This document shows positions 1 through 12,338 of a stretch of DNA of 64,000 nt, in pieces. This stretch comes from Papio anubis (Eukaryota; Chordata; Mammalia; Primates; Cercopithecidae). Position numbers and translations under genes: made by a program. Position 1 is the stretch's first letter, and every line of letters begins with the position of its first letter. The stretch lies in NCBI RefSeq assembly GCF_008728515.1, contig NC_044980.1, forward strand, positions 55,979,680 to 56,043,679, given 5' to 3'. The notes below the pieces were generated by a model. The model was not told the DNA's origin, ran no database searches, and worked only from the letters and a program-made list of their open reading frames with translations.

Positions 1-387
1 AGCACAAGATGGTAAAAAAAAACTCGTTCAAAATGCACTTGAATATTCCATCCCTTGTCCTTGCATTTACACTATTTTCTTGCAGCTGAAAGCCTAACAG
101 CTAGTAAGTAGAAAAGGAGAGGACAGAACCATCCAAAAGTCAGCCTTTCCTTCCTAAGGAGAGCCCTCGGTGGGGTTTGTCCATCAAACAGTAGCCTCCC
201 TAATGGCGTCTTCACTCTTTCTTCCTTTGCCACCCAGTATCGAGACACTTCTCATCTCTCAGAAGTAAGGAACTTCAGAATTGGTTTCAGTTTTATGATT
301 CTCTTTCAGCAGCCATCCCAACAGTCTATAAGATGAAAGAACCACTCAGGGCAGCAGGGACTTTAGAACTGATTGAAAGTCATTTAT

Positions 388-710
388 GGCCAGACACGAT
401 GGCTTATGACTGTAATCCCAGCACTTTGGGAGGCCGAGGTGGGCAGATCACTTCAGGTCAGGAGTTGGAGACCAGATTGGCCAACATGGTGAAACCCCAT
501 CTCTAAAAAAAAAAAAAGAAAAAGAAAAAAGAAAAAAAAAATTAGCTGGGCATGGTGGCGCATGCCTGTAGTCCCAGCTACTTGGGAGGCTGAGGCAGGA
601 CAATTGCTTGAACCTGGGAGGTTGCAGTGCCGAGATCGTGCCACTGCACTCCAGCCTGGGCGACAAAGTGAGACTCCATCTCAAAAAAAAAAAAAAAAAA
701 AAAAAAAAAA
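388..710 (+). mobile_element. Alu (AluS-like)
   Basis: Complete two-monomer Alu starting GGCCAGACACGATGG and ending in an A-tail. The A-rich stretch after the left arm is expanded by about 25 bases of A with interspersed G. Confidence 0.95.
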
Positions 711-846
711 GGAAAAGAAAGCCACTGATTATTGTCAGTAGCCGGGGCAGGAGTAGGTTATAGAATAGAGAATGAGGCAATTCTTTCTGGCCAAGGATCC
801 TGTTTCATAAGTGAGTTGGCTTTTTGGCAGTTAAGAATCCATATTT

Positions 847-1147
847 GGCTGGGCATGGTGGCTCATGTCTATAATCCCAGGACTTTGGGAGGCCGAGGCG
901 GATGGATTACTGGAGGTCAGCAGTTCAAGACCAGCCTGGTCAACATGGCAAAACCTGACTCTACTAAAAATACAAAAATTAGCAGGGCGTGGTGGTGCAC
1001 GCCTGTACTCCCAGCTACTGGGGGAGCTGAGGCAGGAGGATCACTTAAATCCAGGAGGTGGAGATCTCAGTGAGCCGAGATCATGCCACTGCGTTTCAGT
1101 CTGGGCAACAGGGAGAAACTCCATCTTAAAAAAAAAAAAAAAAAAAA
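847..1147 (+). mobile_element. Alu (AluS/J-like)
   Basis: Complete Alu, GGCTGGGCATGGTGG to an A-tail of about 19 bases, the second of two direct copies in 800 bp. Confidence 0.95.
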
Positions 1148-2689
1148 GTCAGGATACAGAAAAAATATCTATCTTCATATAGTTTTATGAGGGAGCTTAC
1201 AAGGCTCAGCTGGAATATTCAAAGGCAAGGTACTTCAAAGGAAGCAAAAACATGCTATTTTTAGATTTAACTTAGATTTCTAAAACTTCTGTGCAACTCT
1301 CTTATGTGGGTATGTGACACACCAGTAAACAGGGTGGATGTGACCCTGGCAGGGTGAGCTAAGAAACTTGGATTCCTTGAAGGAAATAACTTTCTGTGAT
1401 ATCATGACTGGCGGGGTACTGCTGGTGGGGGATGACTGGCAGGGGATGCGCAGGTGCAGATGGATGGAAGCCCTTGGCATTGGGGCTTCTGTCATGCATC
1501 CAAATCCCCAGTGCCCCTATTCCTCCACCCAGGTCATTCCTGCTCATGATATCAGTACTCTGACTCACAAGTAGCCTGCAGCAGCTGAAAGGAAATGATG
1601 TGGCAACTGTGTACGAAGACTGGTTAAACGCTGCAGACAGAAAAGAAAATCCATTTGAAAATATGTTGCTGTATTTTACAAAAGGCTGTTCAAGATTTAA
1701 AAAGTATGTTTAGCATTCCAAGTATTTTCCCTTCTGTGTCTTCAGAGACCATCTCTGAGAGTGATGTTTTGTTTATTTAACATTTAATCAAAAGAGATGT
1801 GGACCCCACCAGCTTTTGAACAGCAGATTCAGTAGCACTGCCTCTTGCATTAAGTTTGAAAAGAGAAACTTCAACCACACAGAGAATTTGATGTCTGTAA
1901 TATGCACTAAAAGATCAGCTGGTCTAACTTTACAGGGCTAATAAAAGGGAAAATTTTTCCTGTGCTCAGGTCTTTTATGAATTATAAATAACCATTCACT
2001 TTGGAAGATAGCACATCATAAAATTTTTTTTCACAAATATGCACAAATCCATTTTAAGATCCAAGGAAAAAGATGTTCAAAAGTCTCAGATGTACTCAGT
2101 TTTGATTTCGTAGGGAAACATGTTCTTTTACCATATGGATGCTTTTAAGGGGGCCTTCAGCTGGGGCTCAATAATGACACTCCAGTGGCTAAATAAGGGA
2201 TTTCTTTCCTTCTAACATTATTTCTCTGTTATTAAAGGTGGAAAAACCTTCCACAAATAGCATACTATTAGAGTGCTTTAGGGGGTATCCTGGGAATCAA
2301 GGTTATGTGTCTGCTCCAGAAATACTGTCTGTAATTATCATTCCTCCGTGGTTCTGAGGATGCAGTCTTGGTGTTTTCATTAATTTTTTCATTCTATAAG
2401 TCTGCAGTGTGTGCCTGCTCTTGATATTCAATATTTTACAGTAGGAATTTTGTTGTTGTTGTTGTTTTTAGGGTCACAGATCTCTCCCTTCTCTTTTCCT
2501 CTCATAATAACCGTTTCCTGGCTTCTTTTGCCTACTGAAATAAAAAAGTATGAAAGGCTAGATTTGAAAAGAAAAATAATTCAGATATGAAATTTTTGCA
2601 ATTCCAGCCTTCATCTTCTCTATTTATAATCTGCTAATATGAGCATTAAAAAATAGAGCATTCAGATCTACCAAGCACTTGAAGACGGT
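1148..2689. other. Non-repetitive intergenic DNA
   Basis: No gene or clear repeat is seen, apart from a (TTG)n run at about 2450-2467. Open frames on both strands at 1280-1574 overlap each other and show no family. Confidence 0.6.
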
Positions 2690-4325
2690 TCATGGGTCGC
2701 AAGAGCACATAGATTTCCTCCCAGTGCTTTGTTATCAGTATTTTCAAATATGCACCACATTAAAAGAATTTTACAGTGAACACCTATATGCCCACGATCT
2801 AGTTGTAGATTCTGCTATTAATAGTTGACTCTTCTTGCTTTATCACATATTTATACACCCCTCCTCCATTAATTCATCTTATTTTTTCATGTGTTTAAAA
2901 GTGAATTGTAGGCATCCACCAATATCTACTTTAAAACTTCAGTTTGGTATTTACTTTTTTCATTTGGTATGAAATTTACAGATTTTAAACTGTTAACACT
3001 AAGTGTCCAGTTTCAGAGTTTTGACAGATATATCCCTGTGTGCCCAAACCCTTACTGAGATATAAAATATTGTCTTCACTTGGGAAGATCCCTCATTTAT
3101 CTTTCCTGTCAATCCTTGTTCTTAATCCCTTTCCCAAACCCAGAGGCAACCACTGTTTTGATTTTTTTCAGCACAGATTAGCTTTGTCTATTCTATAATT
3201 TCATGTGAAAGGGTCAAATAGGTTGAATTCTTTGTGTGAGACTTCTTTCACTCAGCATAATTTTTTGAGATTTGTTCATGTTATTGTGTGAACAGTGGTA
3301 GCCTATTCTTTTGTATTGCTGAGTAGTATTCCATTGTATGACTAAACCACAGTTTGCACATTTATTCTCTCTCTCCTTTTTGTTTTTTGTTTTGTTTTGT
3401 TTTGTTTTGTTTTAGATGGAGCTTCACTCTGTTGCTCAGGCTGGAGTGCAATGGTGTGATCTCAGTTCACTGCAAGTGGGTTCAAGCGATTCTCTTGCCT
3501 CAGCCTCTTGAGTAGCTGGGATTACGGGCACCCACCAACACACTTGGTTATTTTTTGCATTTTTAGTAGAGACAGGGTTTTCACCTGGTTGCCAGGCTGG
3601 TCTTGAACTCCTGACTTCAAGTGATCCAAGTGATCTGCCTGCATTGGCCTCCCAAAGTGTTGGGATTACAGGGGTGAGCCACCGTGCTGGGCCCCTGCGC
3701 ATTCATTCTCTTCTTGATGGATACCTGGGCTGTATTCAGTTTTTGACTATTACTAATAGAGCTGCTATGAACACTCTTATACAAGTATTTTGATGAACAC
3801 ATGTTTTCATTTCCCTTAGGAAAAGACCTACTTATGTAATTGCAGGATCACAGCTAGTATATATCTAGTTTTTGAAGAAAATGCTATTTCTTTTTCTAAA
3901 GTTGATGTGCCATTTTATATTCATATCAACAATGTATAGGAGTTCCAGTTGCTCCACATCCTTGCTGACATTTAGTGTTTTCATTCTTTATATTTTAAAC
4001 CATCCTGGCGGTAGTGATACTTCATTCAGGTTTTAATTTGCATTTTCCCAGTAACTAAAGATATTGAGCACATTGTCATGGGCTTATCTGCCATTTATAT
4101 ATCTTCTTTGGTAAAGTGTCTTTCATCCATTCAAAAAAGTTTTCTCTTTATTAATAAGTGGGAGTCCTTTATATACCCTGGATATCAGTCCTCTGTCAAG
4201 TTTATGTTTTGTAAATAATTTCTTCCAGTCTATATCTTGACTATTTGTTTTTTAATGGTCTCTTTTCATGACAGGTTTTTTATTTTGTTTAAATCTAATT
4301 TATCAGTTTTTTTGTGGTTATGGCT
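2690..4325 (-). mobile_element. Old L1 (L1M-type) 3' region, split by an Alu
   Basis: Antisense L1 text is clear: an 'add to list of values' type tract around 3130-3370 (CACTCAGCATAA, GTATTCCATTGTATG) and its continuation at 3700-4325 (ATTAATAGAGCTGCTATGAA, CTTTGGTAAAGTGTC, TTTTAATTTGCATTT). The two halves join across the Alu at 3377-3693. Divergence is high, so it is an old mammalian L1. The outer ends are approximate. Confidence 0.8.
3377..3693 (-). mobile_element. Alu inserted in old L1
   Basis: Antisense Alu with a (TTTTG)n-rich tail at 3386-3413. It is flanked by TGCACATTTATTCTC (3355-3369) and TGCGCATTCATTCTC (3695-3709), a target duplication of the host L1. The right arm lacks about 20 bases, and the left arm carries a 10-bp local duplication near 3620. 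Confidence 0.95.
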
Positions 4326-7134
4326 CTCGGTGGCCTAAACAAAGCACATTGATCTTAATAAATGGTGTTCACAAAATGTGTTGTAAGCTCAAGATAATCC
4401 AAAGCTTCACTGTGGTCACTGTAATAGAAGTGTTTGCCTAAAGAAACATCCATGTCCATACATACTGGGAACAACTGAGGAAAACCTTGTGAACTGTTTA
4501 CACTCTCAAGAGCCCCAGAGAATGAATCCAACTCTAGACCTCCCTTTTCACTTTGTTTTATAATAAGAAGCTTTCTGTTTTGATGGCTGGAAGGAGTCAC
4601 CACAGGCAAAACTACCCGGTCATGGCCTTGTTCTGGAATCAAGTCAGCCTTTATGCTTATGAGCAGGATAAATGTATTATTTTAATAAGCATATGTTATT
4701 GGGAGATCATATTTTAAATAGTTTAATATATGGCATGAATGAATAAAAAATAGACTCCCCAGAAGCTTTAAAAACATTCAAAGAAAGAAATCCACAGAGA
4801 GACCCAGGTGTCAGTTATGACATGGGGCAAAATGAAGAAAACAGGACTTGGGAAAACAGAGATCTACTGAAGGGATATAGCGATTCTTTAGAGTTGTTTT
4901 TAGGCTACGCATTAAAGGGTTTCCCAAGATTTTACCCTGGTCTCTTTGCCAGCTGCTCTGCTTGTCAGTGAAGCTGTTTGATTTCTCTCTTTGTTTCTTG
5001 TTCGAACAAAAAGGACACTCAATACAGACATGACATTTTGAAAACTAAACTCACATCTTTTTCACCCTAACTTCATTGTTGTTTTGGCCTACTTTCTCTT
5101 AGACACTTTCTTGAGGGTTCAGGCTGAATGTGGTCTTTTAAACTTTCAAACTCCCTTGAGTACCTCTTTCTGTGATTCCGTCTCCTCCTAGTGATCATTA
5201 ATGGTCTGCAACTGTTTCTTTATTTGTGGGGTATCTTGGGCCTTTCGCTTCTTCAGTTTTCTACTTTTTATCATTAAAAATCCCCCCCCCCTTTATTAGA
5301 GACTGATTTAGGAAAAGAAAGGGATGGAACTTAAATGAATGAACTGCTGTTTGATTGCAGATTGAAATTAGTGGCCAAGTTTTTGGTTTTTGTTGATTTA
5401 GTAGACTTTTATAAACCAAAACTAACTGTATGATTCTCATTGGAAGTTATGTTGAAATATAAGATATGAAGAGAGTACCAATTCACAAAGCCCTGGACTG
5501 TTCTAACCCTAGGGAATACTCACTGGTGGCTGTGTGGGTGTGCCTGCCAGGCTGGGAAGGGATCTAGCATAATGGTGAGTTTCGTAACGCACCAGCCCAG
5601 GTCCAACTGCTTGAGTAGGAAGATTAGAGGTGGGTGGTTAGTTTTGTGGCCTCCTGGATCTGTTCCTGAAGAGAGCAGGTAAGTTCAGGAATGGAGAAGT
5701 CTAGGTTTTAAGTTAGAAATGTCAAGCAGGACTTCGAGACCTCTGAAATAAAGATGTGTCCTAAGTAATTAACACACAAACCTGATGGAAGCAATCATAA
5801 GGGAGAAATGAATGGGGTTGAAATCACAGGGCCACATGACAAATTATGTCTGGCTATGCAAGTGGGTTAAATCACTTCCTAAGATGTTGCCAACAGCACA
5901 AATATCTGTATTCACCATCACATGCAACCAAAGAATTAACCAAACTCTTCAAGTTTCTTCCCCTTTGGAATAATAATTCCTGCTATTATGGTGTTTCCAC
6001 TAAGGTACTGGAGATCCAGGGCAAAGTCTAATTGAGGTGGGTTCCACTGGCCTGCAGTGTGGGCAGCATTAAGCGGGTACCCGAATGTGGTGGGGGAGGA
6101 CTGTGAAGCTCTACTTTCTGTGCAACTGTTAGGGAAGTCCTGTTGCCAGCCCTCCTCAAACATCATTTTCTGCTCATGAATATTGTCTTTTATACCAATA
6201 GAGGTGGGAGAGGGAACTATTCAGAATTCAGTCTCAAAATCTTTTATCCTTTTCTCTCATTTACTTCAAAATGTATATAAAGTAAAATGCAGAACCCCCC
6301 GAAAACCATTTCAGCCTGAAACTAAGCTCAAGCTCTTTAGCTGGACTATGGAGTCCTTCACGGGCAGAAGGATTTGATAGAGGAAATGAATTATAGGGGG
6401 ATGCTTTTCTTTGATTTACCAGAGTTCAGTAGAAACATCTGGGTTACCTGCCGTTAGATTTTCTGAAGGGAGGGTTCAGCCATTGCTACCATAGCTCTTA
6501 GTACCATAAGGTTTATCTGAATCTCTGAATATCTATGATCTTGCAAGATCCAAATTTCCCTTCAAGCTGATATTTGTCTTTCATTTGTTTCCTAATTAGC
6601 ATTCAGGTTTCAGCCCAAGAGTGCACTGCCAGAGGCATAACACCTCCCTTGGTGGGGACCTTTGTTGGCATCACTCTAAAATGAATTCATATGACTGTTC
6701 TCTGATTTTCAACTTTGCTTTGTGGTACAAGGTCTGTGAATGTTTATTCGACAATACGTGTGCGCCTCTCTCATTTCCTGTTTTTTAAGGGCTGCACTTA
6801 ATTTATTTGAAAGGGTGGAATATTTTAAATTACAATTCAGCAGTTTTACTAAGGAAGGCTGTAAAACACAATGAGCAAGGAGTTTTACTTCCTCCTTCCA
6901 ATTGCTACTCCCTGTTTTGAAATCTTGATGTCCTCCAATCAATGGGAATGACTTTAACTTACACTGTAACATTTTTAACAGCAACCACGCCATGGCTGGA
7001 GCTGCAGAGGGGCATGGGATTCCTGCACACTGTAATTCCATTTTTCCAGACGCCTTATTAGTACACGGAATGCGTCTGCCTGTGCTTGATATTGTTCTAT
7101 CTTGTTAAGTCCCCTCCCCCAGGCAGAGCGTTTG

Positions 7135-7167
7135 GATTGGTTAAGGAATACGGTCGCTTAGCCAATC
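7135..7167. promoter_or_regulatory. Inverted pair of CCAAT boxes
   Basis: GATTGGTTAAG (7135-7145) and CTTAGCCAATC (7157-7167) form an 11-bp inverted repeat, 10 of 11 matching, with an 11-base gap. Each arm contains a CCAAT-box core of the kind bound by NF-Y. A C-rich run (7112-7120) precedes it. Function is inferred only. Confidence 0.4.
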
Positions 7168-7322
7168 AAGTGAAACCTTTCTCCTGCAACCCTAGCAACA
7201 CCTGACAATGGTCATTGACAAACGTTAAGAGAAAACCCCTGACAAATCCAACCGGCCCTTGAAAGTGGTCCCTGTCAAGGGCAAGCAGGGCTACTCCTAC
7301 CCACAGAGCACTTTGTGAGGCC

Positions 7323-7500
7323 AGAAGAGTTGGTGGTTTGTGTCCGACTTGCAAAAACAGAACCTGGATTTGGCTGCAAGTGCTTGAGTCTAGGGCCCTA
7401 CTCCTATCTGCTGTCAATTTCAGCGAAACTGACTTTTGTTAGTTAAAGCCAGTGTTGGAGCTTGGGGTGGGGCGGGGGTGGATGGTTGTCTATGGTGGGG
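7323..7500. repeat. Local duplication, copy 1
   Basis: This stretch is repeated about 1.04 kb to the right at 8359-8523. Shared blocks include AAAAACAGAACCTGGAT, GCTTGAGTCTAGGGCCCTAC, GAAACTGACTTT, AAAGCCAGTGTTGGAGCT and TCTATGGTGGG. Copy 1 is somewhat longer. It is not a repeat family I know. Confidence 0.85.
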
Positions 7501-8344
7501 TGGCAGCGGGCAAGTGTGCTCATACTCTCCCATACCAACTAGACCCCCATACCCACCAGAATATTTTCGGTGGTTGGAGGAAGAGGTCACATACAACTTC
7601 GGCCCCAGGGTCACACTTCTGTCACTGACGCTAATTTGTTTTGCAGGTAACAGGAGCATTTTTCTGAGGGCGGCAAGATACCTGGCTATGTCCCCAGTGG
7701 CGCCTTTCCAAGACTTCTGGCTACACATCTTTCACCTCCCAGCCTCGTGCTGAACCCTGTTGGGGTGCAGTTGGCCTGCCTGCCTCACCCACGGGCATAT
7801 TGGGACACTCCTCACAGGGTGTAGTTAGACCTAAAAGAGCTCTCACCCCTCTCTGGGAGGCTTCATGACTGAGGAATCTGAAGGCAGATCTGGCAGAACC
7901 TAGGGAGGGGAACGGAATGGAGAGTAAGAAGGGGGACCTGCCAAAAACATGCACAGACAGTTCGTAGGCAAATGCATGTTCCCACAAAAGACATAATCGC
8001 TGTGTGTGTATGATACCCTGCCGAAGTCCCCTTACATGATCGTTCCAGTTAGTCTAGCCACCTTGAAGGCATATTTCAAACCCTGGTTGAGTAATCCATT
8101 GTGCCATGATTAGCTGTTAATGAAGCTGAAAACATCTAAATCATCTAACAAGTAATCTGAATTAATTTTTTATGATTACCACTTCCAGACAAGCTGGTGT
8201 CAGGACAAAGAAAGACCTGGGCATACAGACACAGACATTCACACATGCAGATAAAACGTGTACATACAAGCAAGTACACAGATAAACTTAGGCCAGAGGA
8301 GCAAAGGAGGAACAAGGGGGAAAAAGAAAAAGGGGAATGTTAAA

Positions 8345-8546
8345 GAGAGCCCATGAATTGAAGAGTGTGAAATCTTGTGTCAGACCTGTAAAAACAGAAC
8401 CTGGATATGGATGCTAGGGCTTGAGTCTAGGGCCCTACTCTGATCTGCCACCATTTCAGTGAAACTGACTTTAGTTATTCAAAGCCAGTGTTGGAGCTGG
8501 GGCGGGGGATGGTCTATGGTGGGACTCTTCAATTCATGGACTCTCC
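8345..8546. repeat. Local duplication, copy 2, between 23-bp inverted repeats
   Basis: The duplicated segment (8359-8523) is bounded by 8344-8366 and 8524-8546, which are inverted copies of each other (21 of 23 matching, centred on CCATGAATTGAAGAGT). The GAAGAGT part of the arm also matches copy 1. The arms enclose 157 bases. Confidence 0.85.
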
Positions 8547-10220
8547 TTAGTGAAGTTCATTTGGTCCTCCCCAACCCCCAGTGTCCCTTTTCCTCCTAGC
8601 ATCACCCTTCAAGGCCTGTCCTGAATTTAATTTTCCACTGGAGGTTGGCATATAGCTTAAGGAATGCCTTGGGAGCATAAACTGGTAATGACTTGAAATC
8701 TTAACCCCTAAAAGGATATTCATACTTTTTAAAAAGGGGCTCAGGAAGGTGCAAAAGAATTAAATCTCTAATGGCTGAATTGTAAATTGGGATTATCTTT
8801 ATTCTGGAGACTTGGTCTTGTTCAAATATACTTTTTGGGTACAGATCTCCTCTGGGCATTCCTAAGGCCAGAATTACAGGCAAGAAAAAGTGGTCCTGGA
8901 GAGGAGGGTGGGTTGCAGTGGGGAGAAATCCATCAGGTGGGTGCTCAGCAGGAGGACAGATCCTGAAGAAGTGTGGGAGAGGCCAGGAGGCTGAACTTCC
9001 ACACAGAGACAAACTAGGAACTGGTTTTATAATCTTCCATATCTGTCCTTCAGGGAACTTGCAAACTTTCTGGTGGCATGAGATGTAGTATATTACAATA
9101 CAGATTACATAACAGGTTAAAAGCTGAGTCTTACATGGTCATATACATGCACACAGGTTCTAGGTTCAAAGTCTCAAAGAAACTAAGTTATTCTGAGAGG
9201 ATGTAAAATCGTGGACATTTGCCTATTAAGGAGACAAGTAAACTATTTTTTTCCTTTTTCAGATTTTTCAAGTTTTTCAGGTATGTCTGGTCAAGTTTTC
9301 TGTGGCTATGAGCAACTATCAAGTATGAAGATTATAGAGCAAAAAAAAGCAACATTACATGTTTATTTCTTGCTGTGGAAGTCAAGAGATTTTTATTTCC
9401 TCGTGAAGTAGAAAATAAAAAAATAAAATCAACAATGGATATACCATGGTTCTTTGTAACCCGAGTGTCATGAAGAGCTCTATAAAATATCTGAAGTGCT
9501 TGAGGGAAGTTACCTTCCCTCGAGGGAAAAGGTAAAGATTCTCACTACAGAGCTAATAGTTTCTGCTCAACAATTTGAATTTCACTTAAGGATAAACCTG
9601 AGAGCCCACATCTGGGAGAGCATATTTATCTTTAATGTAGCAGTTTGGAGGTGGAGGCATTCCTGGAAGAGAACAATGCCTGATGCATTATAGGCACAAA
9701 AATAAAGATTTGTTGCCTGCCTCCAAACCAACATTCAAAAATACTATCAAAGGAAGAAAACTCTAGAACCCCATTAGAGTGGATATCTCCCTGCTCTTAA
9801 TCTCCAAGATCACTGTTTCCTATTTCCATGGAAACTAGAAGACTTGAAATTGCCAAACCTTGAGAGACACTTGAGATGAAAGCCAGAAAAAAAAAATAAT
9901 AATAACAAAAGACAAATGTTACAGGCAGCATGTATGACAGTGTGGTAAAGTTTCTGACATTTGTTTGGGAAGATTCTCTTATTTCTTTGCTTGGAAGAAT
10001 GCAATGATTTCCAGAATGTGGCAGTAATTTCTTCACACCATGCTGCTGAATGTTCATCGAGTAGATTTTACTCTTTTCTAGAAAGGAAAGGAAAGACCCA
10101 TGGGCCTTGGCAGCAATCAAGTGAATGTTAAGCTGTTGGAAATTGCTCTCCCGGCACACCTTGACGTTAACCACAATGAGGAGGTCAGTCTGGCAGAAGT
10201 GCCCTTGCTCCCTCCCTTCC

Positions 10221-10680
10221 ATTCAGTGAACAAATATTTATTGAGCACCTACTATTCTCCAGGTAATGTGTCCTACATACAACTAAATGAAAAATTACAA
10301 CTCAGATATTAGTTCCTAGGAGAAGTACATGTAACTACTAGAGTGTGTAATAGGCAGAACTGACCTGTCAGGGCAGCTAGGCTTTCCTAAGGAAGTGTGA
10401 TTAAGCTGAGCAGGAGGAAACCAGGCAGTGGTTGTGGGGCCTGGGGAAGGAGAACATTCCAGGGAGCAGGAACTCTTGGGCAAAGGCCTCTGGAGGAAGT
10501 GAGTGTTAAAGGAATGGAAAGTAGGCCTGAGTAGCCTGTGTTGGCAGAGCCCCAGAGAGCAAAGAGAATGAACCAAAAGGTAAGGCCATTTGGACAGGTG
10601 GGCAGGGACCAGGTCATTCCTAATGCACAGTCTTGAGTCTTGCAGGACAGGCTTGTTAAGGATTTGGTTTCTAACCCTCC
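10221..10680 (-). mobile_element. LINE-2 relic, antisense
   Basis: It begins with the inverted L2 tail (ATTCAGTGAACAAATATTTA, TTGAGCACCTACTATTCTCC) and continues with the common antisense L2 run (AACATTCCAGGGAGCAGGAA, GGGCAAAGGCCTCTGGAGG, GTGGGCAGGGACCAGGTCAT). The family assignment of the second part is from memory and moderately sure. Confidence 0.6.
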
Positions 10681-11224
10681 CCTCTCAAGGGTGAACTCAA
10701 GCTGTCACAGGAGTGCATGGCATACAGTCCCTGTGTGTGACCTGGGAATGCAGATTTTGTTTCATCTGAAATCTGTCAAAACATGGCCATAGATTTCAGA
10801 AGTGAACCACCAAGTTCCAAACGTTATAATTTCGTGAAATGCTTTAAACCTAAATCATGTTCAGTAAATATTATTTTACACATGATGATTCAGTAGGCAT
10901 CTCGGACTCATCATCATGAATGTCAATTATCATCCTATATTAACCCCTCAGAAGCCAGAGTTTGGTCATCTAATAACCTCACCATTTTCTGGGACCTGGC
11001 TGGAATCTAAGAAGTCTGTAGGAGGCAAAATAAATGTGACAAAGATCATGCACATTTTAACCAGGTGGGAGATCCTCATTAAGAACTTTGTTGATTTTAC
11101 TTTACACATAATTGTAGAAAGTAGGTTCTCTGGGTTCAGAGGCCACAGCATGGGGAGAGCAATAATTCAGAAAGTGAGAAGGGACATTATGGGTGGTTAT
11201 ATGACAATAATTAAGAGTAACAGG

Positions 11225-11352
11225 GGCTGGGCATGGAGGTACATGCATGTAGTCTTAGCTACTCCTGAGGCAGGAGAATCACTTGAGCCCAGGAGTTTGA
11301 GTCCAGCCTCGGCAATACAGTAAGATCTTGACTCTAAAAAAACAACAAAAAA
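11225..11352 (+). mobile_element. Alu monomer (FLAM/FRAM-type)
   Basis: A single Alu arm (GGCTGGGCATGGAGG to an A-rich tail with AACAACAAAAAA) with no second arm; an old free monomer or a rearranged Alu. Confidence 0.8.
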
Positions 11353-11432
11353 GTGAAAGTAACAGGAAATAGCACAACTGTAAAGTCTGACACCAACAAA
11401 CCAAAACAAAACCTAGAACAAACTAAATAAAA

Positions 11433-11545
11433 AATGGAGGGAAAAGAAGGGAAGAGAAAGAAGGGAAGGGAAAGAAGGGAAGGGGAGTGAAGTGGGGAGG
11501 GAAGGGAACGGCAAAAGAAAAAAAGAGAAAAAGAGAAGAAAAATC
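11433..11545 (+). repeat. Purine tract (GGGAA-type)
   Basis: About 110 bases are almost purely A and G, with irregular AAGGGAAGGG units, 80 bp after an Alu monomer. Confidence 0.85.
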
Positions 11546-11708
11546 AAGCCAGCAATCTGGTTTGTTGTTGTTATGAACAAGCAACCTTGCGTACCTTAGT
11601 AGCTCTTAAGGGCATCATTGTGCTTATAATCAGTCCTTATGATATGCTTAAGAAGTCAAAGAAGTGTGTCATGTTTTAGAAAGATTTCTAGCGTGCAAAG
11701 TTAAGCTT

Positions 11709-12010
11709 TTATTTTTATTCTATTTTGAGACAGAGTCTCACTCAGTCACCCAGAATGGAGTGCAGTGGTGTGATCTCAGCTCACTGCAACTTCTGCTTCC
11801 CAGGTTCAAGTGGTTCTTGTGCCTCAGCCTCCGGCGTAGCTGGGATTGCAGGTGCTTGCCACCGAGCCCAGCTAATTTTTTGTATTTTTAGTAGAGACAG
11901 GGTTTTGCCATGTTGGCTAGGCTGGTCTCAAACTCCAGGCCTCAAGTAATCTGCCTGCCTCGGCCTCCCAGAGGGCTGGGATTACACGTGTGAGCCACCA
12001 CACACGGCCC
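11709..12010 (-). mobile_element. Alu, antisense
   Basis: Complete antisense Alu ending at ACACACGGCCC. It faces the + strand Alu at 12035 only about 24 bp away. Confidence 0.95.
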
Positions 12011-12034
12011 CGTCAAGCTTTAAAAAGATTTTTA

Positions 12035-12338
12035 GGCCAGGCACAGTGGCTCACGCCTGTAATCCCAACACTTTGGGAGGCCAAGGCAGGCGGATCACCT
12101 GAGGTCGGGAGTTCAAGACCAGCCTGACCAACATGGAAGAAACCCCATCTCTATTAAAGATACAAAATTAGCCGGGAATGGTGGCGCATGCCTGTAATCC
12201 CAGATACCTGGGAGGCTGAGGCAGAGGAATTACTTGGACCCCAGAGGCGGAGGTTGTGGTGAGCCAAGATCGCTCCATTGTACTCCAGCCTGGGCAACAA
12301 GAACAAAACTCTGTTTTAAAAAAAAAAAAAAAAAAAAA
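12035..12338 (+). mobile_element. Alu (AluS-like) with target duplication
   Basis: Complete Alu, GGCCAGGCACAGTGG to a 20-base A-tail. AAAAGATTTTT occurs both before it (from 12023) and after the tail, consistent with a target duplication. Confidence 0.95.

Larger units (their letters stand above)
4326..10220. other. Mostly unique upstream DNA
   Basis: Almost repeat-free apart from the local duplication at 7.3/8.4 kb. The short frames here (up to 141 codons at 9797-10222) show no domains, no splice structure and no family resemblance. A C-run occurs at 5281-5291. Confidence 0.6.

Noticed and set aside
7630..7660. A possible splice acceptor (TTTGTTTTGCAGG) upstream of the gene
   Set aside because: The polypyrimidine tract is weak, it is immediately followed by GTAAC, and no coding or transcript evidence surrounds it.
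9797..10222. A 141-codon - strand frame in unique DNA
   Set aside because: No domain, no start context worth trusting, low-complexity hydrophobic end, and no exon signals.
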